DNA of 64,000 nt from Vreelandella lutescens (lineage in GTDB: Bacteria; Pseudomonadota; Gammaproteobacteria; Pseudomonadales; Halomonadaceae), in assembly GCF_014640815.1 (NCBI RefSeq), contig NZ_BMHM01000004.1, positions 62,001 through 126,000 of the forward strand, in the 5' to 3' direction. Positions 1-7,373 of the stretch are shown one piece after another (position 1 is the stretch's first letter; every line of letters starts with the position of its first letter). Position numbers and translations under genes: made by a program. The notes beneath the pieces are model-generated. The model saw only the letters and a program-made list of their open reading frames with translations, made no database searches and was not told the DNA's origin.

Positions 1-523
1 GCGTTTGCTGGGGTAGCCCATGCATCAGATCAATATTGAGGTTATCAAACCCCGCCGCCCTGGCCTCGCTAATCGCCGTCACCGCTTCGCTGCCGCTATG
101 AATTCGCCCTAAAGCGCTTAATTGGGTTGGGCGGAAACTCTGTACGCCGAGTGACAGGCGATTAATACCTGCTTCCCGGTAACCGATAAACCGCTGCTGC
201 TCGGTCGTGCCTGGATTCGCTTCCAGCGTGATTTCAATCGTGGGTGAAAAAGGTAGCCGCTGGCGAATACCATCAAATAACTGTTGATAAAACCCAGGAG
301 AAAGAAGGCTAGGCGTACCGCCACCGATAAAAATGGTTTGAACGGTTCGGCCGGAAGCTAACGATAAATCACCGTCCAAGTCGCTAAGTAAAGCAGCCAA
401 GTAGGCCGCTTCGGGTAGCTCGCTGGCATCAGGTTCATGGGAGTTAAAGTCGCAATAGGGGCACTTGCGGACACACCAAGGCGTATGGATATAGAGTGAG
501 AGTGGCGGCAGCTGATCAGCCAT
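1..523 (-). CDS. hemW: HemW, heme chaperone / radical SAM protein (3' part cut by window edge)
   Basis: Radical SAM protein of the HemW (formerly oxygen-independent coproporphyrinogen oxidase-like) family, thought to deliver heme in the cytoplasm. The reading frame starts at ATG 523 and runs off the left edge, so only the first ~174 residues are present. Near residue 18-25 it has the radical SAM cluster motif C-V-R-K-C-P-Y-C (CxxxCxxC), followed by D-F-N-S-H, which is typical of HemW. A glycine-rich SAM-binding stretch (I-F-I-G-G-G-T-P-S) follows near residue 58. Its start overlaps the end of rdgB by 8 bases (ATGGCTGA), so the two are probably translationally coupled. HemW and true HemN differ mainly in the C-terminal part, which is missing here; the DFNSH context and the rdgB linkage favour HemW. 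Confidence 0.88.
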   Translation of the reverse strand, partial: MADQLPPLSLYIHTPWCVRKCPYCDFNSHEPDASELPEAAYLAALLSDLDGDLSLASGRTVQTIFIGGGTPSLLSPGFYQQLFDGIRQRLPFSPTIEITLEANPGTTEQQRFIGYREAGINRLSLGVQSFRPTQLSALGRIHSGSEAVTAISEARAAGFDNLNIDLMHGLPQQT

Positions 524-1124
524 GCGCCACCTTCAAAATATCCACTAATGCATGTAGCGCGCGACCGCGATGACTTAAGCGGTTTTTGGTCTCGCTTTGT
601 AGCTCGGCGACACTCATGCCCTGGTCGGGTAACCAAAAGAGCGGGTCGTAACCAAAACCGCCCTCACCGCGAGGATGAGCAAGAATTTCACCCTCCCAAC
701 TACGCTGCACAATCACAGGGACAGGATCTTCCGCATGACGCAGATACACCAGCACGCACCAGTAGCGTCCGCTGCGCTGCCCTTCAGCACACTCACTCAA
801 CGCCGCTAGCAATTTCTCATTGTTACGTTCGTCACTTTTAGGCTCACCTGCATAGCGAGCGGAATAGATGCCCGGTGCCCCATGCAGCGCATCTACTTCT
901 AGCCCAGAGTCGTCCGCTAGCGCAGGTAATCCACTGACTCGGCTAGCCTCACGCGCTTTTAACAAAGCGTTTTCAACGAACGTAAGCCCCGTTTCCTCTA
1001 CATCATGTACACCAAAATCCGCCTGTGGCCGTACATCTAACCCTAACGGCGACAGCAACTGATTGAATTCTCTTAATTTACCAGCATTTCCACTGGCTAA
1101 AACAAGCGTGTTTGCTGCATTCAT
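516..1124 (-). CDS. rdgB: RdgB, dITP/XTP pyrophosphatase (HAM1 family)
   Basis: Cytoplasmic house-cleaning pyrophosphatase that hydrolyses non-canonical purine nucleotides (XTP, dITP, ITP) to monophosphates and keeps them out of DNA. The 202-residue product has the family signature near the N-terminus (L-A-S-G-N-A-G-K-L-R-E-F), the acidic active-site segment A-L-A-D-D-S-G-L-E-V-D-A-L, and the C-terminal substrate-specificity region G-E-G-G-F-G-Y-D-P-L-F with S-H-R-G-R-A-L. Length matches the family (~200). ATG 1124 was chosen because GGAGG lies 8 bases upstream; an in-frame GTG at 1139 falls inside that ribosome site and is rejected. It is the upstream partner of hemW on the minus strand. Confidence 0.95.
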   Translation of the reverse strand: MNAANTLVLASGNAGKLREFNQLLSPLGLDVRPQADFGVHDVEETGLTFVENALLKAREASRVSGLPALADDSGLEVDALHGAPGIYSARYAGEPKSDERNNEKLLAALSECAEGQRSGRYWCVLVYLRHAEDPVPVIVQRSWEGEILAHPRGEGGFGYDPLFWLPDQGMSVAELQSETKNRLSHRGRALHALVDILKVAHG

Positions 1125-1189
1125 AAGGGCTACCTCCACACAGAAGGCTTTCAGTTTACGCCTATCAGAAACGCAGCTAAAGGAGACAA

Positions 1190-1407
1190 AATGTTACTCA
1201 ATGTATCTGACAGATCAACGGCAAAATAACCATTTTTAACTATATTTTTATTTATTAAACAACATTTTAATTCTATATTCCAAAAAAATATATCTATGTA
1301 AAAATTACTTTTACTATTATTTTAATAACAAAACTTTACGAAATGTAGCTCATGGGCAACACTGTAATGGTCACCTGCTCACGCTTTACTCCCATGAGGC
1401 CTCCCCA
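1190..1407 (+). promoter_or_regulatory. AT-rich control region upstream of csgD
   Basis: Intergenic stretch between the divergent rdgB and csgD starts. From about 1215 to 1345 it is strikingly A/T rich, with long A and T runs, unlike the surrounding GC-rich DNA. In enterobacteria the csgD upstream region is a large regulatory hub bound by nucleoid proteins. By analogy this region probably carries the csgD promoter and sites for H-NS/IHF-like proteins. No specific -35/-10 pair can be defended by eye. Confidence 0.45.
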
Positions 1408-2100
1408 ATGTCACAAGAAAAGACGCACGGCTTGGTGTACATCGTCACCGAAAAAAGCCCTCAATCGCAGTTGTTTGCTGACTACTTACACCAGCACACA
1501 GGGTGTACGGTCAGTATCCACTCACCGCGTGGCGCATTACCCGCTGCCACTCCCGACAAACTGCTGATCCTGATTGATAGTGATCACATTGGAATAGAGG
1601 CGTTGCCTGAATGGCAGGAAAAACTCCCTGACAGCCTCGCGAAAACATCACTCGCCGCTTTTAACATTCGCGATATGGATCACGCCCTTGAAGCCCTCTC
1701 ATGCGCCCAGTTAAAAGGGGTTTTTTATCGTAATGAAAGCCTCGATGTGATCTGCAAAGGCATTCATTCATTACTGGAAGGCGAGCTATGGATGTCGAGA
1801 GATTTAATGGCACGCCTGATTCTCTTTTACCGCAAATACCAAAGTAACGCTTTTAGACCAGCCTGTGGTTTAACCAATCGCGAAATGGAAATTATCTCAC
1901 TGCTCAGTGCTGGTTCTTCTAACCAACAAATAGCCGACAAGCTATTTGTGAGTGAACATACGGTTAAATCTCATCTTTACAATATATTCAGAAAAATCAA
2001 TGTTCATAACCGTATACAGGCGCTCAATTGGATTCATCAAAATCTAGGCCCCATTTTGCCTAACATTGAAACTGCACGCAGTTTACAGCGGCATCGTTAG
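1408..2100 (+). CDS. csgD: CsgD-like LuxR-type regulator of curli genes
   Basis: DNA-binding transcription regulator, 230 residues. The C-terminal ~65 residues form a LuxR/FixJ-type helix-turn-helix: L-T-N-R-E-M-E-I-I-S-L-L, then N-Q-Q-I-A-D-K-L-F-V-S-E-H-T-V-K-S-H-L with I-F-R-K-I-N-V-H-N-R. The N-terminal part resembles a receiver-like domain without a clear phosphorylatable Asp pocket, as in CsgD. The assignment rests on this architecture plus its place as the first gene of a csgEFG cluster, the same csgD-E-F-G order as in Escherichia coli. It probably activates the downstream curlin genes (inference). The gene is AT-rich relative to the window. Confidence 0.82.
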   Translation: MSQEKTHGLVYIVTEKSPQSQLFADYLHQHTGCTVSIHSPRGALPAATPDKLLILIDSDHIGIEALPEWQEKLPDSLAKTSLAAFNIRDMDHALEALSCAQLKGVFYRNESLDVICKGIHSLLEGELWMSRDLMARLILFYRKYQSNAFRPACGLTNREMEIISLLSAGSSNQQIADKLFVSEHTVKSHLYNIFRKINVHNRIQALNWIHQNLGPILPNIETARSLQRHR

Positions 2101-2119
2101 TCATACGGGAGCTAATATC

Positions 2120-2629
2120 ATGTTAAAAACCATATTGAGTCATATGTATTGGTCATTAGCCATACTGATTATTGCATTCCATGTAAACAGCGCTCATGCC
2201 AGTGAAGAAGATCCCGTTAGTGATGCAGCCGCTGTTAATGAGATTAACCAGTTATCCAGTCCTGACGGACCGGAAATACAAAGTCGCGTTAATAGAAGCA
2301 GTGAATTAACCGGAATTATGGTGGATCGCACGATCACAATGGCAGGAAAAACATTTTATCGTGCGTTCAGTCAGCAAGCCATGGACAACCTCATCATAGG
2401 GAACGCCACACTCACTATTCAGGAACGCCCCGATGCACGCTGGGGTAGCCAACTATGGGTAATGGAAGGCAATAAGATGTACTTCAGAACCCAGCTCTCT
2501 CCCAGGATTAGCGAGGCAGACCGCGTTGCTGGAGAAGCTGTACAAATTGTCGAAGAAGCGCTTCTTCAACAGCAGTTGACGGCAGCGTTCACCTCAGACA
2601 AAGACCTTGGAAAAGAGGAGTTAAACTAA
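2120..2629 (+). CDS. csgE: CsgE, curli secretion specificity/capping factor
   Basis: Periplasmic accessory protein that works with the CsgG outer-membrane pore and keeps curlin export specific. The 169-residue product has an N-terminal hydrophobic segment (about residues 5-22) ending in A-H-A-S, a plausible Sec signal. The mature part has CsgE-family stretches such as G-I-M-V-D-R-T-I-T-M-A-G and F-Y-R-A-F, plus R-P-D-A-R-W-G-S-Q-L-W-V. ATG 2120 was preferred to an earlier in-frame ATG at 2066 because that one overlaps csgD, while 2120 gives a proper signal peptide and has GGGAG upstream. Its TAA overlaps the csgF ATG (TAATG). Confidence 0.87.
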   Translation: MLKTILSHMYWSLAILIIAFHVNSAHASEEDPVSDAAAVNEINQLSSPDGPEIQSRVNRSSELTGIMVDRTITMAGKTFYRAFSQQAMDNLIIGNATLTIQERPDARWGSQLWVMEGNKMYFRTQLSPRISEADRVAGEAVQIVEEALLQQQLTAAFTSDKDLGKEELN

Positions 2630-3057
2630 TGAAAGCCAATCTTAAAAAAAGCACGTTAAGTGCATTGATAATATCTGGCTTGGCAGCGGCTCTCTCGCTA
2701 GAAAGTACCGCAGGGGAGCTTATCTACCAGCCTCTCAACCCTTCTTTTGGCGGTGACCCCTTTATGGGAAGCTATTTATTAGGGAAAGCGCAATCACAAG
2801 ATACGAACAGTGACCCTAATGCCAGAAGCCTGGAAACACTCTCCTCGACCGAACGGCTGATTCAAAGCCTTGAGAGTCGATTGATCTCCCAGCTCATCAG
2901 CGATGTGGGTACGGGAGAAATTGGGGAAGGCTCTTTTGACAGTGGTGAGTTTAGCGTTGTTGTACGCGATGAAGGCGGACAGCTCATTGTCCGAGTCATC
3001 GATAAAGTCACAGGGGATGTTACCAATATCAGCGTTGGTGGCCTGTTCAATCCTTAA
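2629..3057 (+). CDS. csgF: CsgF, curli assembly factor
   Basis: Small secreted factor (142 residues) that in characterised systems sits at the outer face of CsgG and couples curlin export to CsgB nucleation. The N-terminus is a typical Sec signal (K-K-S then a hydrophobic run ending near S-T-A-G). The mature protein begins with the highly conserved E-L-I-Y-Q-P-L-N-P-S-F-G-G followed by D-P-F-M-G-S-Y-L-L, the segment that inserts into the CsgG pore. Start overlaps the csgE stop by one base, implying coupled translation. Confidence 0.93.
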   Translation: MKANLKKSTLSALIISGLAAALSLESTAGELIYQPLNPSFGGDPFMGSYLLGKAQSQDTNSDPNARSLETLSSTERLIQSLESRLISQLISDVGTGEIGEGSFDSGEFSVVVRDEGGQLIVRVIDKVTGDVTNISVGGLFNP

Positions 3058-3140
3058 AAAATAAAAAAACCGGCACCTAATAACATCAACTCGGCGACTA
3101 AGCCGAAAACTAACGCTCTATGTGTCGTCAGGGGATCAAC

Positions 3141-3971
3141 ATGAAAATCATCGCTTCAATTATAATGGTCAGCCTCCTAAGTGGCTGTGCGGGGATGGTA
3201 GCCACATCAGAAAATCTAGAGGGAGCTCAAGCGACACTGACTCCCCGTGGAGCTACCTATCAAGACTTAGTATCACTGCCGCCACCCGCCGGCAAAATCT
3301 TTGTTTCTGTGTATGATTTCCGCGACCAAACAGGCCAGTACCGCCCAGCGCCAGCCAGTACTTTTTCAACCGCTGTCACGCAAGGTGCTGCGGCGATGCT
3401 GACGGGTGCATTGGCGGATTCAGGCTGGTTTATTCCCTTAGAGCGCGTAGGGTTGCAAAACCTATTAACTGAGCGGCGTATTATCCGTGCCGAATTTGAG
3501 CGCTTTAGCCAGCCAGACACACTGCCTTCCCTGCGAGCAGCATCAGTGATGCTGGAAGGTGGCATCATCGCTTATGAATCCAACGTTAGAACCGGGGGCG
3601 CAGGCGCGGAATATTTTGGTATTGGTGCTTCTGGGCAGTATCAGGTGGATCAGGTCACGGTGAATTTACGGGCCGTCGAGATATCCACAGGCGAAATACT
3701 GGCTAACGTGACGACGACTAAAACTATCTATTCAAAAGAGCTTCGAGCTGGCGTTTATCGCTTTATTGACTTTAGACGGCTATTAGAAGCAGAAGCGGGC
3801 ATCACTACCAATGAACCGGTTCAACTTGCCGTGATGTCAGCCATCGAATCCGCCGTTATTCACTTAATCGCACGAGGCGTAGAAAACAATCTATGGAAAT
3901 TATCAAACGGGTCTAGCCTTCAAAACTCTGTATTAGCTGACTACTTAAATGCACCCACGCCAGCTTTATAA
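3141..3971 (+). CDS. csgG: CsgG, outer-membrane curli secretion channel lipoprotein
   Basis: Outer-membrane lipoprotein that forms the nonameric pore through which curlins leave the cell. The 276-residue length matches the 277-residue E. coli protein. The N-terminus has a lipobox, L-L-S-G-C, with Cys about residue 16 as the lipidation site. Conserved parts include P-R-G-A-T-Y, V-Y-D-F-R-D-Q-T-G-Q-Y-R-P-A-P, E-R-V-G-L-Q-N-L-L-T-E-R-R-I-I-R and the transmembrane/C-terminal block with E-I-L-A-N-V-T-T-T-K-T-I-Y-S. ATG 3141 follows AGGGG by a normal gap; an in-frame earlier start at 3120 would place a non-signal extension before the lipobox. A strong terminator follows, closing the csgDEFG unit. 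Confidence 0.95.
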   Translation: MKIIASIIMVSLLSGCAGMVATSENLEGAQATLTPRGATYQDLVSLPPPAGKIFVSVYDFRDQTGQYRPAPASTFSTAVTQGAAAMLTGALADSGWFIPLERVGLQNLLTERRIIRAEFERFSQPDTLPSLRAASVMLEGGIIAYESNVRTGGAGAEYFGIGASGQYQVDQVTVNLRAVEISTGEILANVTTTKTIYSKELRAGVYRFIDFRRLLEAEAGITTNEPVQLAVMSAIESAVIHLIARGVENNLWKLSNGSSLQNSVLADYLNAPTPAL

Positions 3972-4021
3972 TATTGCTTTTGTCACCACCTGATTTAAGG
4001 GAACATAAAATACAATAATTG

Positions 4022-4053
4022 GCGGCTTTGCTTATGCAAAGCCGCTTTTTTTT
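4022..4053 (+). terminator. Rho-independent terminator after csgG
   Basis: A perfect 10-bp stem GCGGCTTTGC / GCAAAGCCGC with a TTAT loop is followed by eight T. It lies 51 bases after the csgG stop and separates csgDEFG from the curlin genes, so the latter need their own promoter. Confidence 0.9.
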
Positions 4054-4205
4054 GCGAAAAGTAAAAACATTAGTTATCTCATACTTTTTTTGTATTTTTT
4101 AATTAAAAAAATCGCCTACAACATACGTTTTTTACTTATGGCGTCAAAAATTAAATCATCCAAACTCAACGCATGGAATACAAAAAGATACAAACCGTTG
4201 CAGAG
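4054..4205 (+). promoter_or_regulatory. AT-rich promoter region of the curlin genes
   Basis: After the csgG terminator there is an AT-rich stretch (about 4070-4150) with long T and A runs before the csgB-like start. Because the upstream unit is terminated, the csgBA promoter must lie here; CsgD control is expected by analogy. No precise element is claimed. Confidence 0.45.
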
Positions 4206-4214
4206 GGAATAAAA

Positions 4215-4736
4215 ATGAAACCTAAAGACTCAAAGCAAATAACTGCAAACCTTCGGCTAGGTAAAAAAGTTGCCGTTTGCTTTATTGCTGCGACGGTTTC
4301 GTTACCTGCCTTTGCAGACTCTTTTAGCCATCGTGTCGAACAATATTTTAATGGTGTAGACACTCAGAATTATCAAGGTAACTACAGCATCATTCAACAG
4401 ATTGGTAACAATAATCGCACTAACGTTACCCAGTCCTATTCTGCTAGTTACCAAACAGGCAACTTCTCTCGTATTAACCAGAGAGGGGATTGGAACACTG
4501 CCAATATTGAGCAAGTGGGGGGCAATAACGCAGGTGTGATTTTACAAAAAGGTAATCATCACACTGCCGATGTCTTCCAATCAGGAAACGATCAACAGCT
4601 TGAAACCTACGTGACTCAGTTGGGCCAGCGTAGCGATGTTCAAGTATCCCAATCGGGGAGTGGCTATCGCAGCATCAGCGTCGAACAGCGCGCCTATTCA
4701 GACAATGCTCGTCCAGTCACCGTCGAAACCTACTGA
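4215..4736 (+). CDS. csgB: Curlin-repeat protein, probable minor curlin / nucleator (CsgB-like)
   Basis: Secreted amyloid-type protein of 173 residues. After a basic start and a hydrophobic signal (cleavage likely after P-A-F-A), it carries imperfect curlin repeats of the N-x-x-x-I-x-Q-x-G-x-x-N-x-x-x-V-x-Q type, for example S-I-I-Q-Q-I-G-N-N-N-R-T-N-V-T-Q, R-I-N-Q-R-G-D-W-N-T-A-N-I-E-Q and G-V-I-L-Q-K-G-N-H-H-T-A-D-V-F-Q. Repeats decay towards the C-terminus, which gains Arg and Tyr, as in CsgB nucleators. The start at 4215 has GAGGG at a good distance; an in-frame ATG at 4173 has no such site. The csgA-like gene follows in the same direction. Which of the two curlins nucleates is inferred from order and repeat quality. 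Confidence 0.8.
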   Translation: MKPKDSKQITANLRLGKKVAVCFIAATVSLPAFADSFSHRVEQYFNGVDTQNYQGNYSIIQQIGNNNRTNVTQSYSASYQTGNFSRINQRGDWNTANIEQVGGNNAGVILQKGNHHTADVFQSGNDQQLETYVTQLGQRSDVQVSQSGSGYRSISVEQRAYSDNARPVTVETY

Positions 4737-4795
4737 GCAGTCACATGCTGCCTCAGTAATAACTAAAGCAAGAACATCATAAAGGGGATGTAACC

Positions 4796-5542
4796 ATGAA
4801 AACTCAAATCACCGCTATTGCTGCCGCTGTTGCCCTCACCATGAGCGCCGCTGCTTCTGCCCAATTCTTCCCATTTCCTCCCAGCTCTGGAAATACCGGA
4901 AGTGATTCCACCATCTACCAAGATGGTAGTTTCAACAAAACCAATGTAACGCAGTGGGGTACACAGGATTCTCGCATCCGCCAGGAAGGCAACGCGAACT
5001 CTGCCACCGTTACCCAGGATGATATTTCAGGCGTTGCTACAACAGCCCCTGGACGTAACGATTCTGACATTGACCAGGATGGTAACGCCAACGCTGCAAC
5101 AGTATCTCAGCTTGGCAAGTTCAATGATTCAGGTGTTGAGCAAACAGGGAATTTCAACACCGCCAACGTCAATCAAGACGGTGAGTCCAATGAGTCTTGG
5201 GTTGAGCAAAACGGTAGTTTTAACATTTCTACTGTAGAGCAAGACGGCAAAAATAATGACAGCTACGTGCTGCTCAATGGTAACGCCAACTGGTCGATGG
5301 TTGCCCAAAATGGTGACCAATTAGACAGCAGTATTCTGACCACTGGCGATTTTAACCGCCATGCAGTGACCCAAAGCGGCTATGGACACGACTCGTATAT
5401 CGAAACCAATGGCAGCTTCAACAGCCATACTGTGAATCAAAGCGGTACGCTTCCAGGCTCATTCTTCAGTAATGGTCAGCACAACTCCAACATTCAAACC
5501 TATGGCAACTTCAACACCAACGTTGTGAATCAAGCTCACTAA
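4796..5542 (+). CDS. csgA: Major curlin-repeat protein (CsgA-like), expanded repeat array
   Basis: Secreted amyloid subunit of curli fibres, 248 residues, clearly longer than E. coli CsgA (151). A signal peptide ends at S-A-A-A-S-A-Q. The rest is about nine tandem ~22-residue units with consensus D-S-x-I-x-Q-x-G-x-x-N-x-x-x-V-x-Q-x-G-x-x-N, e.g. D-S-D-I-D-Q-D-G-N-A-N-A-A-T-V-S-Q and D-S-G-V-E-Q-T-G-N-F-N-T-A-N-V-N-Q. A ~10-residue insert interrupts the second unit. Late repeats lose the first Gln (V-L-L-N-G, I-L-T-T-G, I-E-T-N-G). The composition is acidic, with many Asp and Asn. It is followed by its own terminator; no csgC-like gene follows. Confidence 0.9.
   Translation: MKTQITAIAAAVALTMSAAASAQFFPFPPSSGNTGSDSTIYQDGSFNKTNVTQWGTQDSRIRQEGNANSATVTQDDISGVATTAPGRNDSDIDQDGNANAATVSQLGKFNDSGVEQTGNFNTANVNQDGESNESWVEQNGSFNISTVEQDGKNNDSYVLLNGNANWSMVAQNGDQLDSSILTTGDFNRHAVTQSGYGHDSYIETNGSFNSHTVNQSGTLPGSFFSNGQHNSNIQTYGNFNTNVVNQAH
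4914..5540 (+). repeat. Tandem curlin repeat coding units (~66 bp period)
   Basis: Within the csgA-like gene the DNA encodes about nine diverged ~22-codon units, recognisable by recurring GAYTCT/GACAGC (Asp-Ser), GGYAAY-type and GTNAAYCAR codons. Similarity is clearer at protein than at DNA level, so this is an old, purified repeat array and not a recent DNA amplification. Confidence 0.75.
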
Positions 5543-5562
5543 GGCTGCTGCAGCGCTCATAC

Positions 5563-5587
5563 AACCGCCCCTTTGGGGCGGTTTTTT
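5563..5587 (+). terminator. Rho-independent terminator after csgA
   Basis: Perfect 9-bp stem AACCGCCCC / GGGGCGGTT with a TTT loop and a T-rich tail, 20 bases after the csgA-like stop. It also closes the gap to the convergent gene at 5593. Confidence 0.92.
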
Positions 5588-5592
5588 ATGCC

Positions 5593-5970
5593 TTAACGCA
5601 CTATCACCGTCAGCGTGCCGCCCTTGCCTTGGGTAGAGGAGCGGGAGCGGTTGGTGCCCTTGACGATATCGACTTCTAGTCGCTCGTCATCACTTAACAG
5701 CTTGACCGTTCCTTCTAGCGTATCGCCTTCAAAAGTGAATTCTGCAGGCACCGTGCCGTGAGTTTCCGGGTGTTCAACGGTTTCGCCATTGTGGGTAATG
5801 CGCCACTCGGCGGAAAACTCAGCGCCGGGGGAGCCGCTCATGGTGATGTGGATCTGGGTCATATCCTGCTCCTGTGCAGCTAGCCCTGATGCAGGCAAGC
5901 CAAGGGTAAGAACGGCGGTGAACAGCGCGCCGTATAGACGTGAAGCGTGCCAAGCCGATGATTGTTTCAT
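5593..5970 (-). CDS. Small secreted protein of unknown function
   Basis: Not recognised. The 125-residue product has a clear Sec signal: basic N-terminus, hydrophobic run L-F-T-A-V-L-T-L-G-L, and a likely cleavage after G-L-A-A. The mature ~90 residues look like a single beta-rich domain (alternating polar/hydrophobic stretches such as Q-I-H-I-T-M-S-G and T-L-E-G-T-V-K-L-L). It ends in an unusual basic, Ser/Gly-rich tail R-S-R-S-S-T-Q-G-K-G-G and then T-L-T-V-I-V-R. No Cys is present. ATG 5970 has GAGGT at a good distance, against an earlier in-frame ATG at 5991 without a ribosome site. It lies convergent to the curli genes and downstream of hemL. A link to curli is only positional. Confidence 0.65.
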   Translation of the reverse strand: MKQSSAWHASRLYGALFTAVLTLGLPASGLAAQEQDMTQIHITMSGSPGAEFSAEWRITHNGETVEHPETHGTVPAEFTFEGDTLEGTVKLLSDDERLEVDIVKGTNRSRSSTQGKGGTLTVIVR

Positions 5971-5991
5971 GTTAGCTACCTCGGTAACCAC

Positions 5992-6018
5992 AAGAGCCGC
6001 TCAATAGGAGCGGCTCTT
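5992..6018. terminator. Hairpin between hemL and the 5593-5970 gene
   Basis: Perfect 11-bp inverted repeat AAGAGCCGCTC / GAGCGGCTCTT with a 5-base loop, 40 bases beyond the hemL stop. The T tract is short, so it may be a weak terminator or a processing/stability hairpin. Confidence 0.6.
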
Positions 6019-6056
6019 GCAGTGTAGCAGGCGTTTTATTGACCGCTTACCCAACG

Positions 6057-7337
6057 TTACATAACAGCAAAGGCCTTTTCAGCGGCTTCCAGCGTCCGCT
6101 GGATATCTTCTGGCGTATGAGCGCTAGACATGAAGCCAGCTTCATAGGCAGAAGGCGCTAGATAAACGCCGTGGTCCAGCATCGCACCAAAGAAGCGGCG
6201 GAAGGCATCCGGGTTACAGGCGGTCGCCTGGGCAAAGTTATCAACCCGCGACTGCGAGGTGAAAAAGAGGCCAAACATACCGCCCGCTGATTGCGTCATC
6301 ATCGGTACTCGTGCCGCATTAGCACGCTCTTGCAGGCCGTTACACAGCGTTTGTACGCGTTGGCTCAAGGCATCGTGGAAGCCTGGTACTTGCAGCTTGG
6401 AAAGTAGCGCCACCCCTGCCGCCATGGCCAGCGGGTTACCCGAAAGGGTGCCCGCCTGATACACCGGCCCCAACGGAGAGATGTTTTGCATGATGTCACG
6501 CTTACCGCCAAACGCACCGACCGGCATACCACCGCCCACGATCTTACCCAAGCAGGTTAAATCAGGCGTCACACCGTAGTGGGCCTGGGCTCCGCCTAAA
6601 GCGACACGGAAACCGGTCATGACTTCGTCAAAAATCAGGATGCTGCCGTACTCGTTACAAACGTGACGCAGGGTTTCTAAAAAGCCCGGCTGAGGTGGAA
6701 TACAGTTCATATTGCCCGCCACCGGCTCCACGATAATGCAGGCAATCTGCTCGCCGATCTCTGCAAAACACGCCTCTACGCCTTCCGGGTCGTTGTAGGA
6801 AAGCGTAATGGTGTGCTCGGCCAGTGAGGCCGGCACGCCTGGTGAGCTAGGCTCACCATGAGTCAACGCGCCAGAACCCGCTTTTACCAGCAGAGAATCC
6901 GAGTGGCCGTGGTAGTTACCTTCAAATTTAACGATCTTGTCACGGCCAGTAGTCCCCCGCGCCAGCCGAATGGCTGACATGGTCGCCTCGGTGCCGGAAC
7001 TGGTCATGCGCACCATTTCCATGGAAGGAATCATGTTGCAGATCAGATCCGCCATGGTGGTTTCCACGGCAGTGGGTGTCCCGAAAGAGAGCCCGTTATC
7101 CAATCGCGCACGCACGGCTGCCAGCACGTCTTGATCCGCATGGCCTGTGATCATCGGCCCCCAAGAGCCGATGTAATCAACGTAGCGATTGCCCTCCACA
7201 TCAAATAAGTAGGCACCCTGCGCTCGCTCCATAAAGACCGGTGGGCGATGCAGGCCTTTGAACGCACGCACCGGGGAGTTCACACCTCCTGGAATATGGC
7301 GGCTCGCAAGGTCAAATAGTTCAGCAGATGTGGTCAT
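6057..7337 (-). CDS. hemL: HemL, glutamate-1-semialdehyde 2,1-aminomutase
   Basis: PLP enzyme that converts glutamate-1-semialdehyde to 5-aminolevulinate, the second step of the C5 route to tetrapyrroles, in the cytosol. The 426-residue length is standard. The PLP lysine is K265 in [14 protein letters not shown]. Other signatures are the N-terminal [13 protein letters not shown], the cofactor loop [15 protein letters not shown] and the Asp-bearing [10 protein letters not shown]. The ATG at 7337 is preceded by GAGG. It is the last of several minus-strand genes; hemJ two genes upstream belongs to the same pathway. Confidence 0.98.
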   Translation of the reverse strand: MTTSAELFDLASRHIPGGVNSPVRAFKGLHRPPVFMERAQGAYLFDVEGNRYVDYIGSWGPMITGHADQDVLAAVRARLDNGLSFGTPTAVETTMADLICNMIPSMEMVRMTSSGTEATMSAIRLARGTTGRDKIVKFEGNYHGHSDSLLVKAGSGALTHGEPSSPGVPASLAEHTITLSYNDPEGVEACFAEIGEQIACIIVEPVAGNMNCIPPQPGFLETLRHVCNEYGSILIFDEVMTGFRVALGGAQAHYGVTPDLTCLGKIVGGGMPVGAFGGKRDIMQNISPLGPVYQAGTLSGNPLAMAAGVALLSKLQVPGFHDALSQRVQTLCNGLQERANAARVPMMTQSAGGMFGLFFTSQSRVDNFAQATACNPDAFRRFFGAMLDHGVYLAPSAYEAGFMSSAHTPEDIQRTLEAAEKAFAVM

Positions 7338-7373
7338 GGCATCCTCAATGTAAATGGCTTACTACCAATGAGA

